From contig JACPPA010000035.1 of the NCBI GenBank assembly GCA_016191285.1, positions 1 to 62,350 on the forward strand: a stretch of 62,350 nt of DNA, read 5' to 3'. The notes under the pieces were generated by a model. The model was not told the DNA's origin. It worked only from the letters and a program-made list of their open reading frames with translations, and did not search any database. Of this stretch, positions 1 to 8,982 are shown one piece after another. Made by a program: the position numbers and the translations under genes. The DNA comes from Gammaproteobacteria bacterium (GTDB lineage: Bacteria; Pseudomonadota; Gammaproteobacteria; Ga0077536). The first letter of the stretch is position 1. The number at the start of each line of letters is the position of its first letter.

Positions 1-1
1 G

Positions 2-109
2 GTCGGCCTACATCCCGCCGCGCGGGTGGCCGAACTCACGCCCCGCCTGTGGAAACAACACTTCGCCGACAATCCACTGCGCTCGGATTTATACGGGCTA
101 CCCGATTAA
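2..109 (+). CDS. C-terminal fragment of an unidentified protein (cut by the window edge)
   Basis: An open frame enters from the left edge and stops with TAA at 107-109. It gives 35 residues, ending in RSDLYGLPD. The stretch AARVAELTPRLWKQHF looks a little like the C-terminal tail of IS66-type transposases, but this is only an impression and no catalytic part is visible. Frame openness and codon choice are the only support, so this may be any protein tail. Confidence 0.35.
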   Translation, partial: VGLHPAARVAELTPRLWKQHFADNPLRSDLYGLPD

Positions 110-373
110 GTAAGAAGAGCGCCGGCCAGTTACCGGTTACGGAGCTAGAGCGGGGCCTCTCGTACTAAAATCTGCTTTTCGGGGCGAATTGTGGCTCTGT
201 TACAGACGACCACATCAGAATCATTGGATAAATCAGACCTTCCTTAAGTGCCATTTTGAAAATAGCGCGATGCATTAATGTTATTTACCGCACGGTGATC
301 GAGCGCGCATTCGTACACCCTAGGTTCACGCTCCTCGATCAAATATGTAGATACCAAAACAGGAGAATCCATC
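110..373. other. Intergenic stretch, no gene recognised
   Basis: I see no convincing RNA gene or protein here. Its last 15 bases hold the ribosome binding site (AGGAG) of the PepSY gene that follows. Confidence 0.5.
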
Positions 374-733
374 ATGCCTCTTTCCAAAATTCGATTTAGT
401 GCCATCTTGACCATGTTAGCTTGCAGCTCCCCAATGGTGTTCGCCGACGCCACGTCGCAAGCGAAACTACACGCTGAAGCCAAAATTTCCGAAGCCGATG
501 CGCGGGCGACGGCACTCGCTAAGGTTCCAAGTGGAACTGTCTCCAGTACGGAACTTGAGAACGAACATGGCAAACTCATTTGGTCATTTGACATAGCGCA
601 GATCGGTTCAAAGGACATCACCGAAATTCACGTCGACGCAAAGACTGGAAAGATAGTGTCAACCGAAATGGAAACACCCAAGAAACAACGGCACGAAGCC
701 GCCGCTGAGAAGAAAGAGCATAAGACTTACTAA
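374..733 (+). CDS. Exported PepSY-domain protein
   Basis: A 119-residue protein with an N-terminal signal peptide (about residues 1-25, ending near MVFADA). A single PepSY domain follows at about 35-100: a helix with ISEADARATALAKV, then strands ending in ITEIHVDAKTGKIVSTE, the typical PepSY strand-turn-strand. PepSY proteins are small periplasmic or membrane-linked domains, some of which inhibit proteases; the role here is unknown. The C-terminus is rich in Lys, Glu and His (KKEHKTY), which might bind metal, but that is a guess. AGGAG lies 8 bases before the ATG. It stands alone beside another small exported protein. Confidence 0.85.
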   Translation: MPLSKIRFSAILTMLACSSPMVFADATSQAKLHAEAKISEADARATALAKVPSGTVSSTELENEHGKLIWSFDIAQIGSKDITEIHVDAKTGKIVSTEMETPKKQRHEAAAEKKEHKTY

Positions 734-868
734 GCTATTCGCCTCAGGAAACATTTCGGCAAGCTTGCCCCTTCACTAGAACGCGCTGATCACGCCGGTG
801 AACGTGTTGCGGGCCGATGCGGCACTCACATGGTTCGATGCGCGAGGCAAAAAACAAGGGAGTGAACG

Positions 869-1180
869 ATGAAACGGTTTTTCACCAACGTAACCATCTT
901 CAGTATGTTGGCGCAGCCGCTGTACGCAGCGGAAACCGCCAACGCGCCGGGTGCCAGTGTCTATGACAAACACCCCGCGTGCATGGAGCGCACTTACGGT
1001 ACTGCTGCTAACCCCAACTGCGTCGTGCATAACGGCCCTCCACACCGCAAAGTAATCGGCGCCAGCAGTGCCGCGAGGACTAACAAAAGCGACCGGGGAG
1101 CGGCACAGTCGCCAGGCAACAGGGCGGGAGCGCAAGCTTCCCGTAACGCCGGGACGAGCGGTTCGGCCATGACGCGTTGA
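869..1180 (+). CDS. Small exported protein of unknown function
   Basis: 103 residues with a signal peptide (about 1-20, cleavage after PLYAAE or nearby). GGGAG sits 7 bases before the ATG, which supports a real gene. The mature part has two cysteines (in HPACMERTYG and NPNCVVHNG) and a low-complexity tail rich in Ala, Gly, Ser and Arg. I do not recognise a family. The neighbour upstream is also a small exported protein, so the two may share an envelope role, but no operon link is visible across the 135-base gap. Confidence 0.6.
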   Translation: MKRFFTNVTIFSMLAQPLYAAETANAPGASVYDKHPACMERTYGTAANPNCVVHNGPPHRKVIGASSAARTNKSDRGAAQSPGNRAGAQASRNAGTSGSAMTR

Positions 1181-1746
1181 TCGGCTCAGCGTGAACCGTA
1201 CCCGTGTCCTTAAGGCAGTCGATCGTATGGGGCCGCTTTTGGTTTGGCTGAGTCTAAATTTCGTTTTCACACAAGCTCGGGGCGTGCAGAGCCTGTCGCC
1301 CACCAAGCCTGAAACAACCGCGATGAGCGACTAAATAGCGAAGCGCAAATACCGGCCACCCCGTTCCTGCCGGTAGGTCGGTGGGTCCAACCGCCGGCGG
1401 TTGCGGGGCTGTCGGACCAGTTCGTCTTCACCAGCGCACCGCCGGCAACTGAAGAGACACTGCGGCGTGTGCATCCCCAGTCCTATCCGGATATTCGCTC
1501 TGCGAATTCCGGGGTGACGGGCGGCGATTCGAGTTTTTACACGTCCTCTTCGCCGGAATGACGAAGGACCAAGAGTGCGCATCTTTCCCGGCATTTCAGC
1601 GTAAGTAAGTGTCATTCATCTTCGGCGCCAAAAATGCGGCCGTGGACACCATACAAATCTCAGTCTGATAAATTGCGCGACCCTGGTCATCCGATGGACC
1701 TCAGTCTCAGCCGAGACGCTTTTCAGTGTAAATTAGCCTCGAGTAT
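1181..1746. other. Long intergenic region before hsdR
   Basis: No open frame here looks coding on either strand: those present are arginine-rich and lack family features. The repeated motif noted separately lies inside it. No clear promoter for hsdR was found. Confidence 0.5.
1504..1564 (+). repeat. Two degenerate copies of a CCGG-N2-TGACG motif
   Basis: ATTCCGGGGTGACGG at 1506-1520 and CGCCGGAATGACGA at 1551-1564 share a CCGG..TGACG core in the same orientation, 35 bases apart. Motifs of the CCGGAATGACG type occur as dispersed intergenic repeats in many proteobacteria. This could be a decayed copy of such a repeat, but the similarity is short. Confidence 0.3.
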
Positions 1747-4077
1747 ATGAACAAAAAAGACCTCACCGAAACTGACATCCGCACTAAGTTCATCACGCCG
1801 GCAATTGTCGGGGCGGAGGATGGCAAATGGAACGTGATGACACAGGTTCGGGAGGAGGTCTATTTCACCAAGGGTCGCGTCATCGTTCGCGGCAAAACAG
1901 TAAAGCGCGGCGAGGCAAAAAAAGCAGACTATCTCCTCTATTACAAACCTGGCATTCCGCTTGCGGTTATTGAAGCGAAGGACAACAACCACACCGTCGG
2001 CGATGGCATGCAGCAGGCGCTCGAATACGCTGAAATCCTCGATGTGCCGTTCGCCTACAGTTCCAATGGCGATGGGTTTCTAGAGCACGACCGGACCGCG
2101 ATCAGCGGCGCCGTTGAAAGAGAGCTCCCACTTAATCAGTTTCCTGCGCCTGCCGCGCTCTGGGCGCGCTACTGCGCGGCGAAGCACTACACCGCAAGCC
2201 AAGAAGCCCTCGCCACCCAAGATTATTACGACGACGGCGCGAAGAAGTCGCCGCGCTATTACCAACTCATCGCCATCAACCGCACGGTCGAAGCCATCGC
2301 GCGCGGCGAGAACCGCATTCTGTTGGTGATGGCCACCGGCACGGGCAAAACCTACACCGCCTTTCAGATTATTTGGCGGCTATGGAAGTCCGGTGCCAAG
2401 AAGCGAATCCTGTTCCTGGTCGATCGCAATATCCTCGCCGACCAGACCAAGACCAACGACTTCAAACCTTTCGGTCAGGCGATGACCAAGATCACCAATC
2501 GCACGGTCGACAAGGCCTTCGAGATCTATCTCTGCCTGTATCAAGCCGTCACGGGCACCGAGGAAGAACAGAATATCTACAAGCAGTTCACGCCGGACTT
2601 TTTCGATCTGATTGTGATCGACGAATGTCACCGTGGCAGCGCCGCCGATGATGCGGCGTGGCGCAAGGTACTCGAATATTTCGAGTCCGCCACGCAGATT
2701 GGCCTCACCGCCACCCCGAAGGAAACCAAGGACGTTTCCAACATCGAATACTTTGGCGATCCCCTCTATACCTACTCGCTGAAACAGGGCATTGCCGATG
2801 GGTTCCTGGCGCCGTACAAAGTCATCCGCATCGCCATCGATCGCGACTTGGAAGGTTGGCGCCCCGAACGCGGTAAGACGGATAAACACGGCTATCTCAT
2901 CGAGGACCGTGAGTACAACGGCAACGACTACGATCGCGGCCTGGTGCTGGAACAACGTACGGAACTCGTCGCCGCCAGAATTACAGAATTCCTAAAAGCC
3001 ACCGACCGCTTCGCGAAAACTATTGTCTTCTGCGAGAACATCGATCACGCGGAACGTATGCGCTAGGCACTCGTCAATGCCAATGCCGATCTCGCCGCCG
3101 CGAACAGCAAATACATCATGCGCAGCACCGGCGACAACGAGGAAGGCAAGGCTCAGCTCGATAACTTCATCGATCCGGAATCCACGTTTCCAGTCATCGC
3201 CACCACGTCGCAGTTGATGTCCACCGGTGTGGATGCGCAGACTTGCCATCTCATCGTGCTCGATAAGCACATCAACTCGATGACCGAGTTCAAGCAGATT
3301 ATCGGCCGTGGCACGCGCATCAACGAGGACTACAACAAGTTCTTTTTCACGATCATGGATTTCAAGCGCGCCACGGCGCTGTTCGCCGATCCCGCGTTCG
3401 ACGGGGACCCGGTGCAGATCTACGAACCCGGTCCGGGCGATCCGCCGGTGCCTCCCGATGATCCCGGCACCCTTTCCGATCCGGAACCGCCGACCGAGCC
3501 AACACCAGGCAACGTCAAATACTTTGTGGACGATGTGGAAGTGACCATCGCGGGCGAACGCGTGCAGTATCTCGATGCCGACGGCAAACTCATCACCGAA
3601 TCCTTGAAGGACTACACCCGCAAGACCGTGCGCCAGGAGTACGCCTCACTGGATGCGTTCCTTACCGCGTGGCGCGATGCCGACCGCAAGCAGGCCATCA
3701 TCGAAGAATTGTCTAGTCGCGGGGTGTTTCTCGATGAATTGGCCGAGCAAGTGGGGAAGGGCTTTGATGCGTTCGATCTGATCTGCCATGTGGCTTTCGA
3801 TCAACCGCCGTTGACCCGGCGCGAGCGCGCCGAACGCGTGAAGAAGCGGCATGTATTCGCCAAGTATGGCGACCAGGCGCGCGCCGTGCTCGATGCGCTG
3901 CTGCAAAAATATGCCGACACCGGCATCCGAAGCGTGGAATCGCTGGAGATCTTGAAAGTAGATCCGCTCACTCACTTTGGTACACCCATCGAAATCATCA
4001 ACTTCTTCGACGGTAAACAACGCTACCTTGCCGCCATTCATGAACTAGAAGTGCAGCTCTACCAGGAAGCCGCCTGA
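1747..4077 (+). pseudogene. hsdR: Type I restriction enzyme R subunit (EcoEI-like HsdR), interrupted by an in-frame amber codon
   Basis: The DNA-translocating and cutting subunit of a type I restriction system. The frame encodes an N-terminal nuclease domain (residues about 1-160; [10 protein letters not shown] carries the D/E-x-K core) and an SF2 helicase motor with Walker A ATGTGKT (about 196-202), DECH box IDECHRGS (about 290) and GLTATPKE. The second RecA-like domain contains VIATTSQLMSTGVD and QIIGRGTRIN. TAG at 3064-3066 follows HAERMR; the expected residue is Gln (MRQALVNA), so CAG to TAG explains it. After the stop the same frame continues to TGA at 4077, giving 776 codons in all. Separate translation of 1747-3066 would leave half a motor. 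It could be a real null, a stop suppressed by a tRNA, or a sequence error. Confidence 0.9.
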
Positions 4078-4080
4078 TCT

Positions 4081-5555
4081 ATGCCCAACGTTTCCAATCT
4101 CGTTAAAACCATCCAGGACATCATGCGCAAGGACGCCGGCACCTACGGCGACGCGCAGCGCCTAGAACAACTCGGCTGGATGTTCTTTCTAAAAATCTTC
4201 GACGATCGCGAAAAGGAACTCGAACTCCTGCGCGACCACTACAAGTCCCCGCTACCGCAGCACCTGCGCTGGTCTACCTGGGCGGCGGACGACGAAGGCG
4301 ATACCGGCGAGAAGCTTCTCGACTTCGTTAACACACCCTATTGCCGAAGTTGAAAGCGCTGACTGGCGGCGGCGACAAAATCGCCGGGCTCATCCGCATG
4401 GCCTTCGAAGACGCCAACAACTATATGAAGAACGGCACGTTGATGCGGCAGGTCATCAACAAGATCAACGGCATCGATTTCAATGTTTCCGATGACCGCC
4501 ACATGTTTGGCGACATCTACGAGAAGTTGCTGAAAGACCTGCAGTCCGCTGGCAATGCCGGCGAGTTCTATACGCCGCGCGCCGTCACCCAGTTCATCGT
4601 CGAACAAGTCAATCCGCGACTCGGCGAAACCCTTCTTGATCCTGCCTGCGGCACCGGCGGCTTTCTCGTTTGCGCGATCGAACATTGGCGGAAGCAGGTG
4701 AAGACCGAAGCCGACGAGCGCACCATCCAGGAATGCTTCGCCGGCATCGAGAAGAAACACCTGCCGCATGTGCTGTGTATGACCAATTTGCTGCTCCACG
4801 GCATCGATGTGCCTTCAAACGTGCGACACGACAACACGCTCGCGCGGCCGCTGCGTGACTGGAGCCCAAAGGAGCGCGTGGATGTGATCGTCACCAACCC
4901 GCCATTCGGCGGCATGGAAGAAGACGGCATCGAGTCGAACTACCCCGCCGAGTTTCGCACCCGGGAGACTGCAGATCTTTTCCTCGTGCTGCTGATGAAA
5001 ATCCTAAAGCCCGGCGGCCGCGCCGGACTCGTGTTACCAGACGGCACGCTGTTCGGCGAAGGCGTTAAAACACGCATCAAAGAAGCGCTACTGAACGATT
5101 GCAACTTGCACACCATCGTCCGCCTGCCGAACGGTGTGTTTAATCCCTACACCGGCATTCGTACCAATCTGCTGTTCTTCACCAAAGGCCAGCCGACGAC
5201 AGAGGTCTGGTACTACGAGCACCCCTACCCGCCTGGCGCCAAGAGTTACAACAAGGGCAAACCCATCCGCATCGAAGAATTCGAAGGCGAGCGCGCGTGG
5301 TGGGGATCGGAACACGACGGCTTCGCCGCCCGTGTCGAAAACGAGCAGACCTGGCGTGTGTCCATCGATCAGATCGAAGCCGGCAACTACAACCTTGACC
5401 TGAAGAACCCGCACAACCCTGACACCGGTCCCGGCGATGTGGATCATTTGCTGCCGGAATACGAAAAGCTGCTTGCGCAGATCGCTGAAACGCGCGCGAT
5501 GTTAAAGCAAGAACTCTATCGTGCATTGACTGCGACCGCCGGAATCGCTGAGTGA
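4081..5555 (+). pseudogene. hsdM: Type I restriction-modification DNA methyltransferase (HsdM), single-base frameshift
   Basis: The N6-adenine methyltransferase subunit. Its first part (4081 to about 4335) encodes the N-terminal helical domain (MPNVSNLVKTIQDIMRKDAG, QLGWMFFLKIFDDREKE). The rest, in another frame from about 4332, holds the SAM-binding motif DPACGTGGF and the catalytic NPPFGG, then the C-terminal region to 5555. At 4328-4340 the bases read AAC ACACCCTA; one extra A (AAC AAC ACC CTA) would restore an unbroken LDFVNNTLLPKLKAL, the usual family sequence. So one base appears deleted. Without correction the first part ends after 90 residues, and the methyltransferase part could only start at TTG 4341. 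It lies 3 bases after hsdR and overlaps hsdS by 4 bases. Confidence 0.88.
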
Positions 5556-7087
5556 AGCTGGAAACTTTTTTTGGAAAGTTCGATCAGTTCGTGGACGCCC
5601 CCGATGCGGTGCCGAAGATGCGGGAGCTGGTGCTAGAACTGGCAGTGAACGGTTCGCTCAGCGAACGCCTCGCTTGCGATCAGGATGACGATGCTTGGCT
5701 CGAATTTATCGCCGAACTCGATCACCGCCTTTCGAGCCACGATCCCGCCTCACCACCACCATTCGAGATTCCAGAAACATGGCGTTGGGTGTGCCTCGAC
5801 AACCTCGGAAAGACGAAGGTCCGAAACGATATTGCTGACGGAACGCGCGTCTCTTTTGTTCCGATGGCATTGATCCCAGCAGGCTATGGGCTTGCTGCTC
5901 AGTCCGAGGAAAGAACGTGGAGCGAAGTGAAGAAGGCGTTCACTCATTTCGCCGACGGCGACGTGGTCATGGCGAAGATTACACCATGTTTTGAAAACGC
6001 GAAGTCCGCCGTGATGCGGAAATTAGTGAATGGAATTGGCGCAGGGACAACCGAGCTGCACGTGTTCCGACAGAGCACCGAAGTAATCGTACCCGAGTTC
6101 GCTTTAATTTATTTGAAGACACAAGGATTCATCACGCGCGGTGAGTCTCGAATGACAGGATCAGCAGGCCAGAAGCGAGTGCCACATAGTTATTTTGCTG
6201 GCTCACCGTTTCCTCTACCGCCGCCCGCCGAGCAGAAGCGGATCGTGGCGAAGGTGGATGAGTTGATGGCGTTGTGTGATCGGCTGGAGGCGCAGCAGCA
6301 GGAAGGGGCGACGCGGCACGCCGCGCTCGCCCGCGCGTCGCTGACCCGCTTTGCCGACGCGCCCACCCCGGCCAACCTCGAATTTCTATTCCACGATTCC
6401 TTCGACATCGCGCCCGCCGACCTCCGCAAATCCATCCTCACCCTCGCCGTCCAAGGTTTGCTTCTGCCACATGACCCAGAATCAGCTGGCTGGGAAACGC
6501 GGAAGCTAAAGGAAGTGACCACGAAGATCGGCAGCGGATCCACTCCGTCGGGCGGAAGAGATTCCTACCAAGAATCGGGCGTGCCGTTGATTCGCTCCAT
6601 GAATGTCCACTTCGGCGGATTTGTACGGCATGGCCTCGCGTTCTTAAACGAAGAGCAGGCCGAGAAGCTCAGGAACGTGACAGTGCAAGCTGACGATGTA
6701 TTGCTGAATATCACTGGCGCCTCAATTGGCCGGGTAACCACTGCGCCGAACGACATGGAAGGCGCGAGAGTCAACCAGCACGTATGCATCGTCCGGCCTT
6801 CCGCCGCAGTACTTCCCAGCTTCCTGGAGCTGTTTCTCGCGAGCCCGGTAGTCCAAGACCTTATTGACGATGTTCAGGTGGGAGCAACGCGCGAGGCCCT
6901 GACCAAGGCGATGATCGAACAATTCGACATTCCCCTCCCACCCCTCGCCGAACAACGCCGGATCGTGGCCAAATTGGAGCAGCTGATGGCCTTGGTGGAC
7001 GCGTTGGAAACGCAGCTCGCCGCCTCCCGCGCCACCGCCGCAAAACTCATGGAAGCACTGGTCGCGGAATTGACGAGCCCAACCTAA
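5552..7087 (+). CDS. hsdS: Type I restriction-modification specificity subunit (HsdS)
   Basis: 511 residues, intact. HsdS sets the bipartite DNA target of the complex through two target-recognition domains separated by long helices. The layout is visible: a helical start, TRD1 (about 75-225), a conserved coiled region with LPPPAEQKRIVAKVDELMALCDRLEAQ (about 225-250), then TRD2 (about 310-460) and a second copy of the helix (LPPLAEQRRIVAKLEQLMALVDALE). The start is GTG in a GTGA overlap with the hsdM stop, so translation is coupled. Because hsdM and hsdR are both broken, this intact subunit may have no functional partner unless those lesions are sequencing errors. Confidence 0.92.
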   Translation: MKLETFFGKFDQFVDAPDAVPKMRELVLELAVNGSLSERLACDQDDDAWLEFIAELDHRLSSHDPASPPPFEIPETWRWVCLDNLGKTKVRNDIADGTRVSFVPMALIPAGYGLAAQSEERTWSEVKKAFTHFADGDVVMAKITPCFENAKSAVMRKLVNGIGAGTTELHVFRQSTEVIVPEFALIYLKTQGFITRGESRMTGSAGQKRVPHSYFAGSPFPLPPPAEQKRIVAKVDELMALCDRLEAQQQEGATRHAALARASLTRFADAPTPANLEFLFHDSFDIAPADLRKSILTLAVQGLLLPHDPESAGWETRKLKEVTTKIGSGSTPSGGRDSYQESGVPLIRSMNVHFGGFVRHGLAFLNEEQAEKLRNVTVQADDVLLNITGASIGRVTTAPNDMEGARVNQHVCIVRPSAAVLPSFLELFLASPVVQDLIDDVQVGATREALTKAMIEQFDIPLPPLAEQRRIVAKLEQLMALVDALETQLAASRATAAKLMEALVAELTSPT

Positions 7088-7167
7088 CCATCCCAGTGCG
7101 TCTTTTAGTCGACTTACAAATTCTTACTGTTTTGGCTAGCTATTTTACGATAGAGCGGCTGATTCAG

Positions 7168-7195
7168 TTGACACAAGTTGACAGCTTCGTATGAT
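7168..7195 (+). promoter_or_regulatory. Near-consensus sigma-70 promoter overlapping the start of the Xre-ImmA gene
   Basis: TTGACA at 7168-7173, 16 bases, then TATGAT at 7190-7195. Six of six and five of six consensus positions match. A second GTTGACA lies at 7177-7183, making a direct repeat with 10-base period that could be an operator. The -10 box covers the first ATG (7191), so transcription would start near 7202, next to the in-frame GTG at 7203. No ribosome binding site precedes 7191. Confidence 0.55.
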
Positions 7196-8324
7196 GCCGA
7201 CTGTGGAAAAACGCCTCAACATAAAAGCGCTTCGTTCCGCGCTTGAAAAGACCGGTATGAACGCTTCTGCGCTGGCCGAGAAGCTTGAGGTCTCGAGAGA
7301 AGCGGTTTCCAAGTGGCTCAGCGGCGAGACATTCCCACGCCCGGACAAGCTTCTACGTTTGGGTTCGATTGTCGACCTTGCTTTCGGCGAACTCATTGTC
7401 CGCGAAGAAGCAAATGCGCCGGTGATCGCGTTTCGCAAAACGCGCGGTTCCAAGACTACTGATGATCATGTCACGCTCGCTCGCGAGATGGGTCGCTTGC
7501 TGAAAGAACTCGTACCGTTCTTGCCGTTCACAACACTAACCCTACCACCTTTCCTGAAAGCGCCTGCGGTGGATTACGACTACATCCAAGATGTGGTCAA
7601 GAATGTTCGGCAGGAAATTGGTGTTGACGCTGATGGCGTCGTGGATTTTCGTCGGCTAATCCGTACATTTCGGGAGCTTCAAACGGTTTTAATCCCTGTG
7701 TTTTGGGGGAGCAAAAATCGGCACGAGAATGCAATCCATGTCTATCTTCCCGACTCCAAAACGACGTGGGTATACCTCAACCTGGATACGAATGTGCACG
7801 ACTTTTTATTTTGGATGTCTCACGAACTAGGGCACTCGCTTTCGCCGGACCTCTCCGGAAATATTGCGGAGGACTTTGCCGACGCCTTCGCCGGAGCGCT
7901 GTTGTTTCCACGGGTGTTAGCAGAGCGGGCATATAAAGGAATAGGTAAGCAGCGCATCGGTGTCCAGATCAATCGAATCAAGCGGTACGCCGAGAACATG
8001 ATGATCTCGCCACTCAACGTGTATACCCAGATCAATGCCTATGCCGAAAGTGTGGGGCAACCGAAATTATCGTTGAACAAGGATATTCATCCGGCTACCA
8101 CTAAGTTCAACCAAGCGTTCCCGAATCTCAGCGAAGTATTTTTTGACAGAGCATCGCCGAAACCGGAGGTTTATATCGACCGGATTGGCAATGAATTTGA
8201 AACCCCATTTTTTGAAGTTCTGCGACTATTCCTTCGCGAAACCGGTCGCGGGCCTGGGTTTGTTCAAACCGTGCTCGATTACGGCGCATTGGATGCGAAG
8301 GCGATCCATTCCGAGTTGATATGA
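7191..8324 (+). CDS. Xre-type HTH regulator fused to an ImmA/IrrE-like zinc peptidase
   Basis: 377 residues. An N-terminal helix-turn-helix (about 10-65: NASALAEKLEVSREAVSKWLSGE) is joined to a COG2856-type metallopeptidase domain with the zinc motif HELGH (about 210) and a downstream acidic segment (AEDFADAFAGALLFPR). In ImmA/IrrE-type families this domain can cleave a partner repressor; Xre-COG2856 proteins are also predicted antitoxin or regulator parts of type II toxin-antitoxin loci. The PIN-domain gene starts 1 base after its stop, so the two form an operon. The first ATG overlaps a strong -10 box and lacks a ribosome binding site, so GTG 7203 may be the true, leaderless start. Confidence 0.88.
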   Translation: MMPTVEKRLNIKALRSALEKTGMNASALAEKLEVSREAVSKWLSGETFPRPDKLLRLGSIVDLAFGELIVREEANAPVIAFRKTRGSKTTDDHVTLAREMGRLLKELVPFLPFTTLTLPPFLKAPAVDYDYIQDVVKNVRQEIGVDADGVVDFRRLIRTFRELQTVLIPVFWGSKNRHENAIHVYLPDSKTTWVYLNLDTNVHDFLFWMSHELGHSLSPDLSGNIAEDFADAFAGALLFPRVLAERAYKGIGKQRIGVQINRIKRYAENMMISPLNVYTQINAYAESVGQPKLSLNKDIHPATTKFNQAFPNLSEVFFDRASPKPEVYIDRIGNEFETPFFEVLRLFLRETGRGPGFVQTVLDYGALDAKAIHSELI

Positions 8325-8325
8325 A

Positions 8326-8886
8326 ATGGCGCAATCGAAGATTCTGCTTGATACAAGCTGCTATCTTCGGCTAGCGGTAAGCATTCATCCTTTGCTCTTT
8401 CAGCCGTTTGGCGACGCCGAATACTGTTTTTACTGCCTTCCAGAACTCGACGACGAGCTGACGCGAAACCCGCGACTTCAGACAAAATTTCATTGGGCGT
8501 TGGAGCGCGAATACCGAGATAATCGCAAAACCTATTTGTCATTGGGAAAGAGAGAAAGAAAAGAAATTAACCGAGCTTACGAGTTTATCTGGGATTATAT
8601 TCAGACGGATTTCCGTGGAGTTTCCAGGGTTGATGCGTTGGCACTAGCGCACGGCTATGCCTTGCAGATTTCGGTTGCCACGGATGATAAAGCGATGACG
8701 GAAGTCGGTGCCGCATTCGATATTGAGACTTTTCGATCTCTCGACCTACTGAAACTGATGCTCGACGCAGATCACATCTCGCTGGTAAAAGTTCGCGAAA
8801 TTGTTGCCTACTGGCGATACTGGAAAGATGTTCCCAGTGATTTGGCTGAACAATATCTTGCTATTTTTGGGGAATCGACCCCGTGA
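8326..8886 (+). CDS. PIN-like domain protein, putative toxin
   Basis: 186 residues. PIN-like acidic positions can be traced: KILLDTSCYLRL at the N-terminus, ELDDEL at about 45, SRVDALALAHG at about 103-113 and VATDDKAMTEVG at about 123. PIN domains are RNases that use a cluster of three or four acidic residues with Mg2+; many are toxins of type II systems. It lies one base after the Xre-ImmA gene, which fits a toxin with a protease-type regulator. The PIN fold is inferred from motif spacing only, and catalytic competence is not certain. Confidence 0.7.
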   Translation: MAQSKILLDTSCYLRLAVSIHPLLFQPFGDAEYCFYCLPELDDELTRNPRLQTKFHWALEREYRDNRKTYLSLGKRERKEINRAYEFIWDYIQTDFRGVSRVDALALAHGYALQISVATDDKAMTEVGAAFDIETFRSLDLLKLMLDADHISLVKVREIVAYWRYWKDVPSDLAEQYLAIFGESTP

Positions 8887-8982
8887 AAGCGCGTTCAATT
8901 GATCTGCGTAATGCGCTTATATTGTCGCGAGCATCGGATTACAGGAACGTCATAGCTGACTGGTATTTCCTGGGACAGTAAT

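Noticed and set aside
776-1306. Minus-strand open frame of 176 codons
   Set aside because: Arg/Thr/Ser-rich shadow of the small exported protein on the other strand, which has a good ribosome binding site and signal peptide.
3118-4077. Separate gene for the second half of HsdR
   Set aside because: It is in the same frame as 1747-3066 and continues the same domain, and the codon at 3118 has no ribosome binding site.
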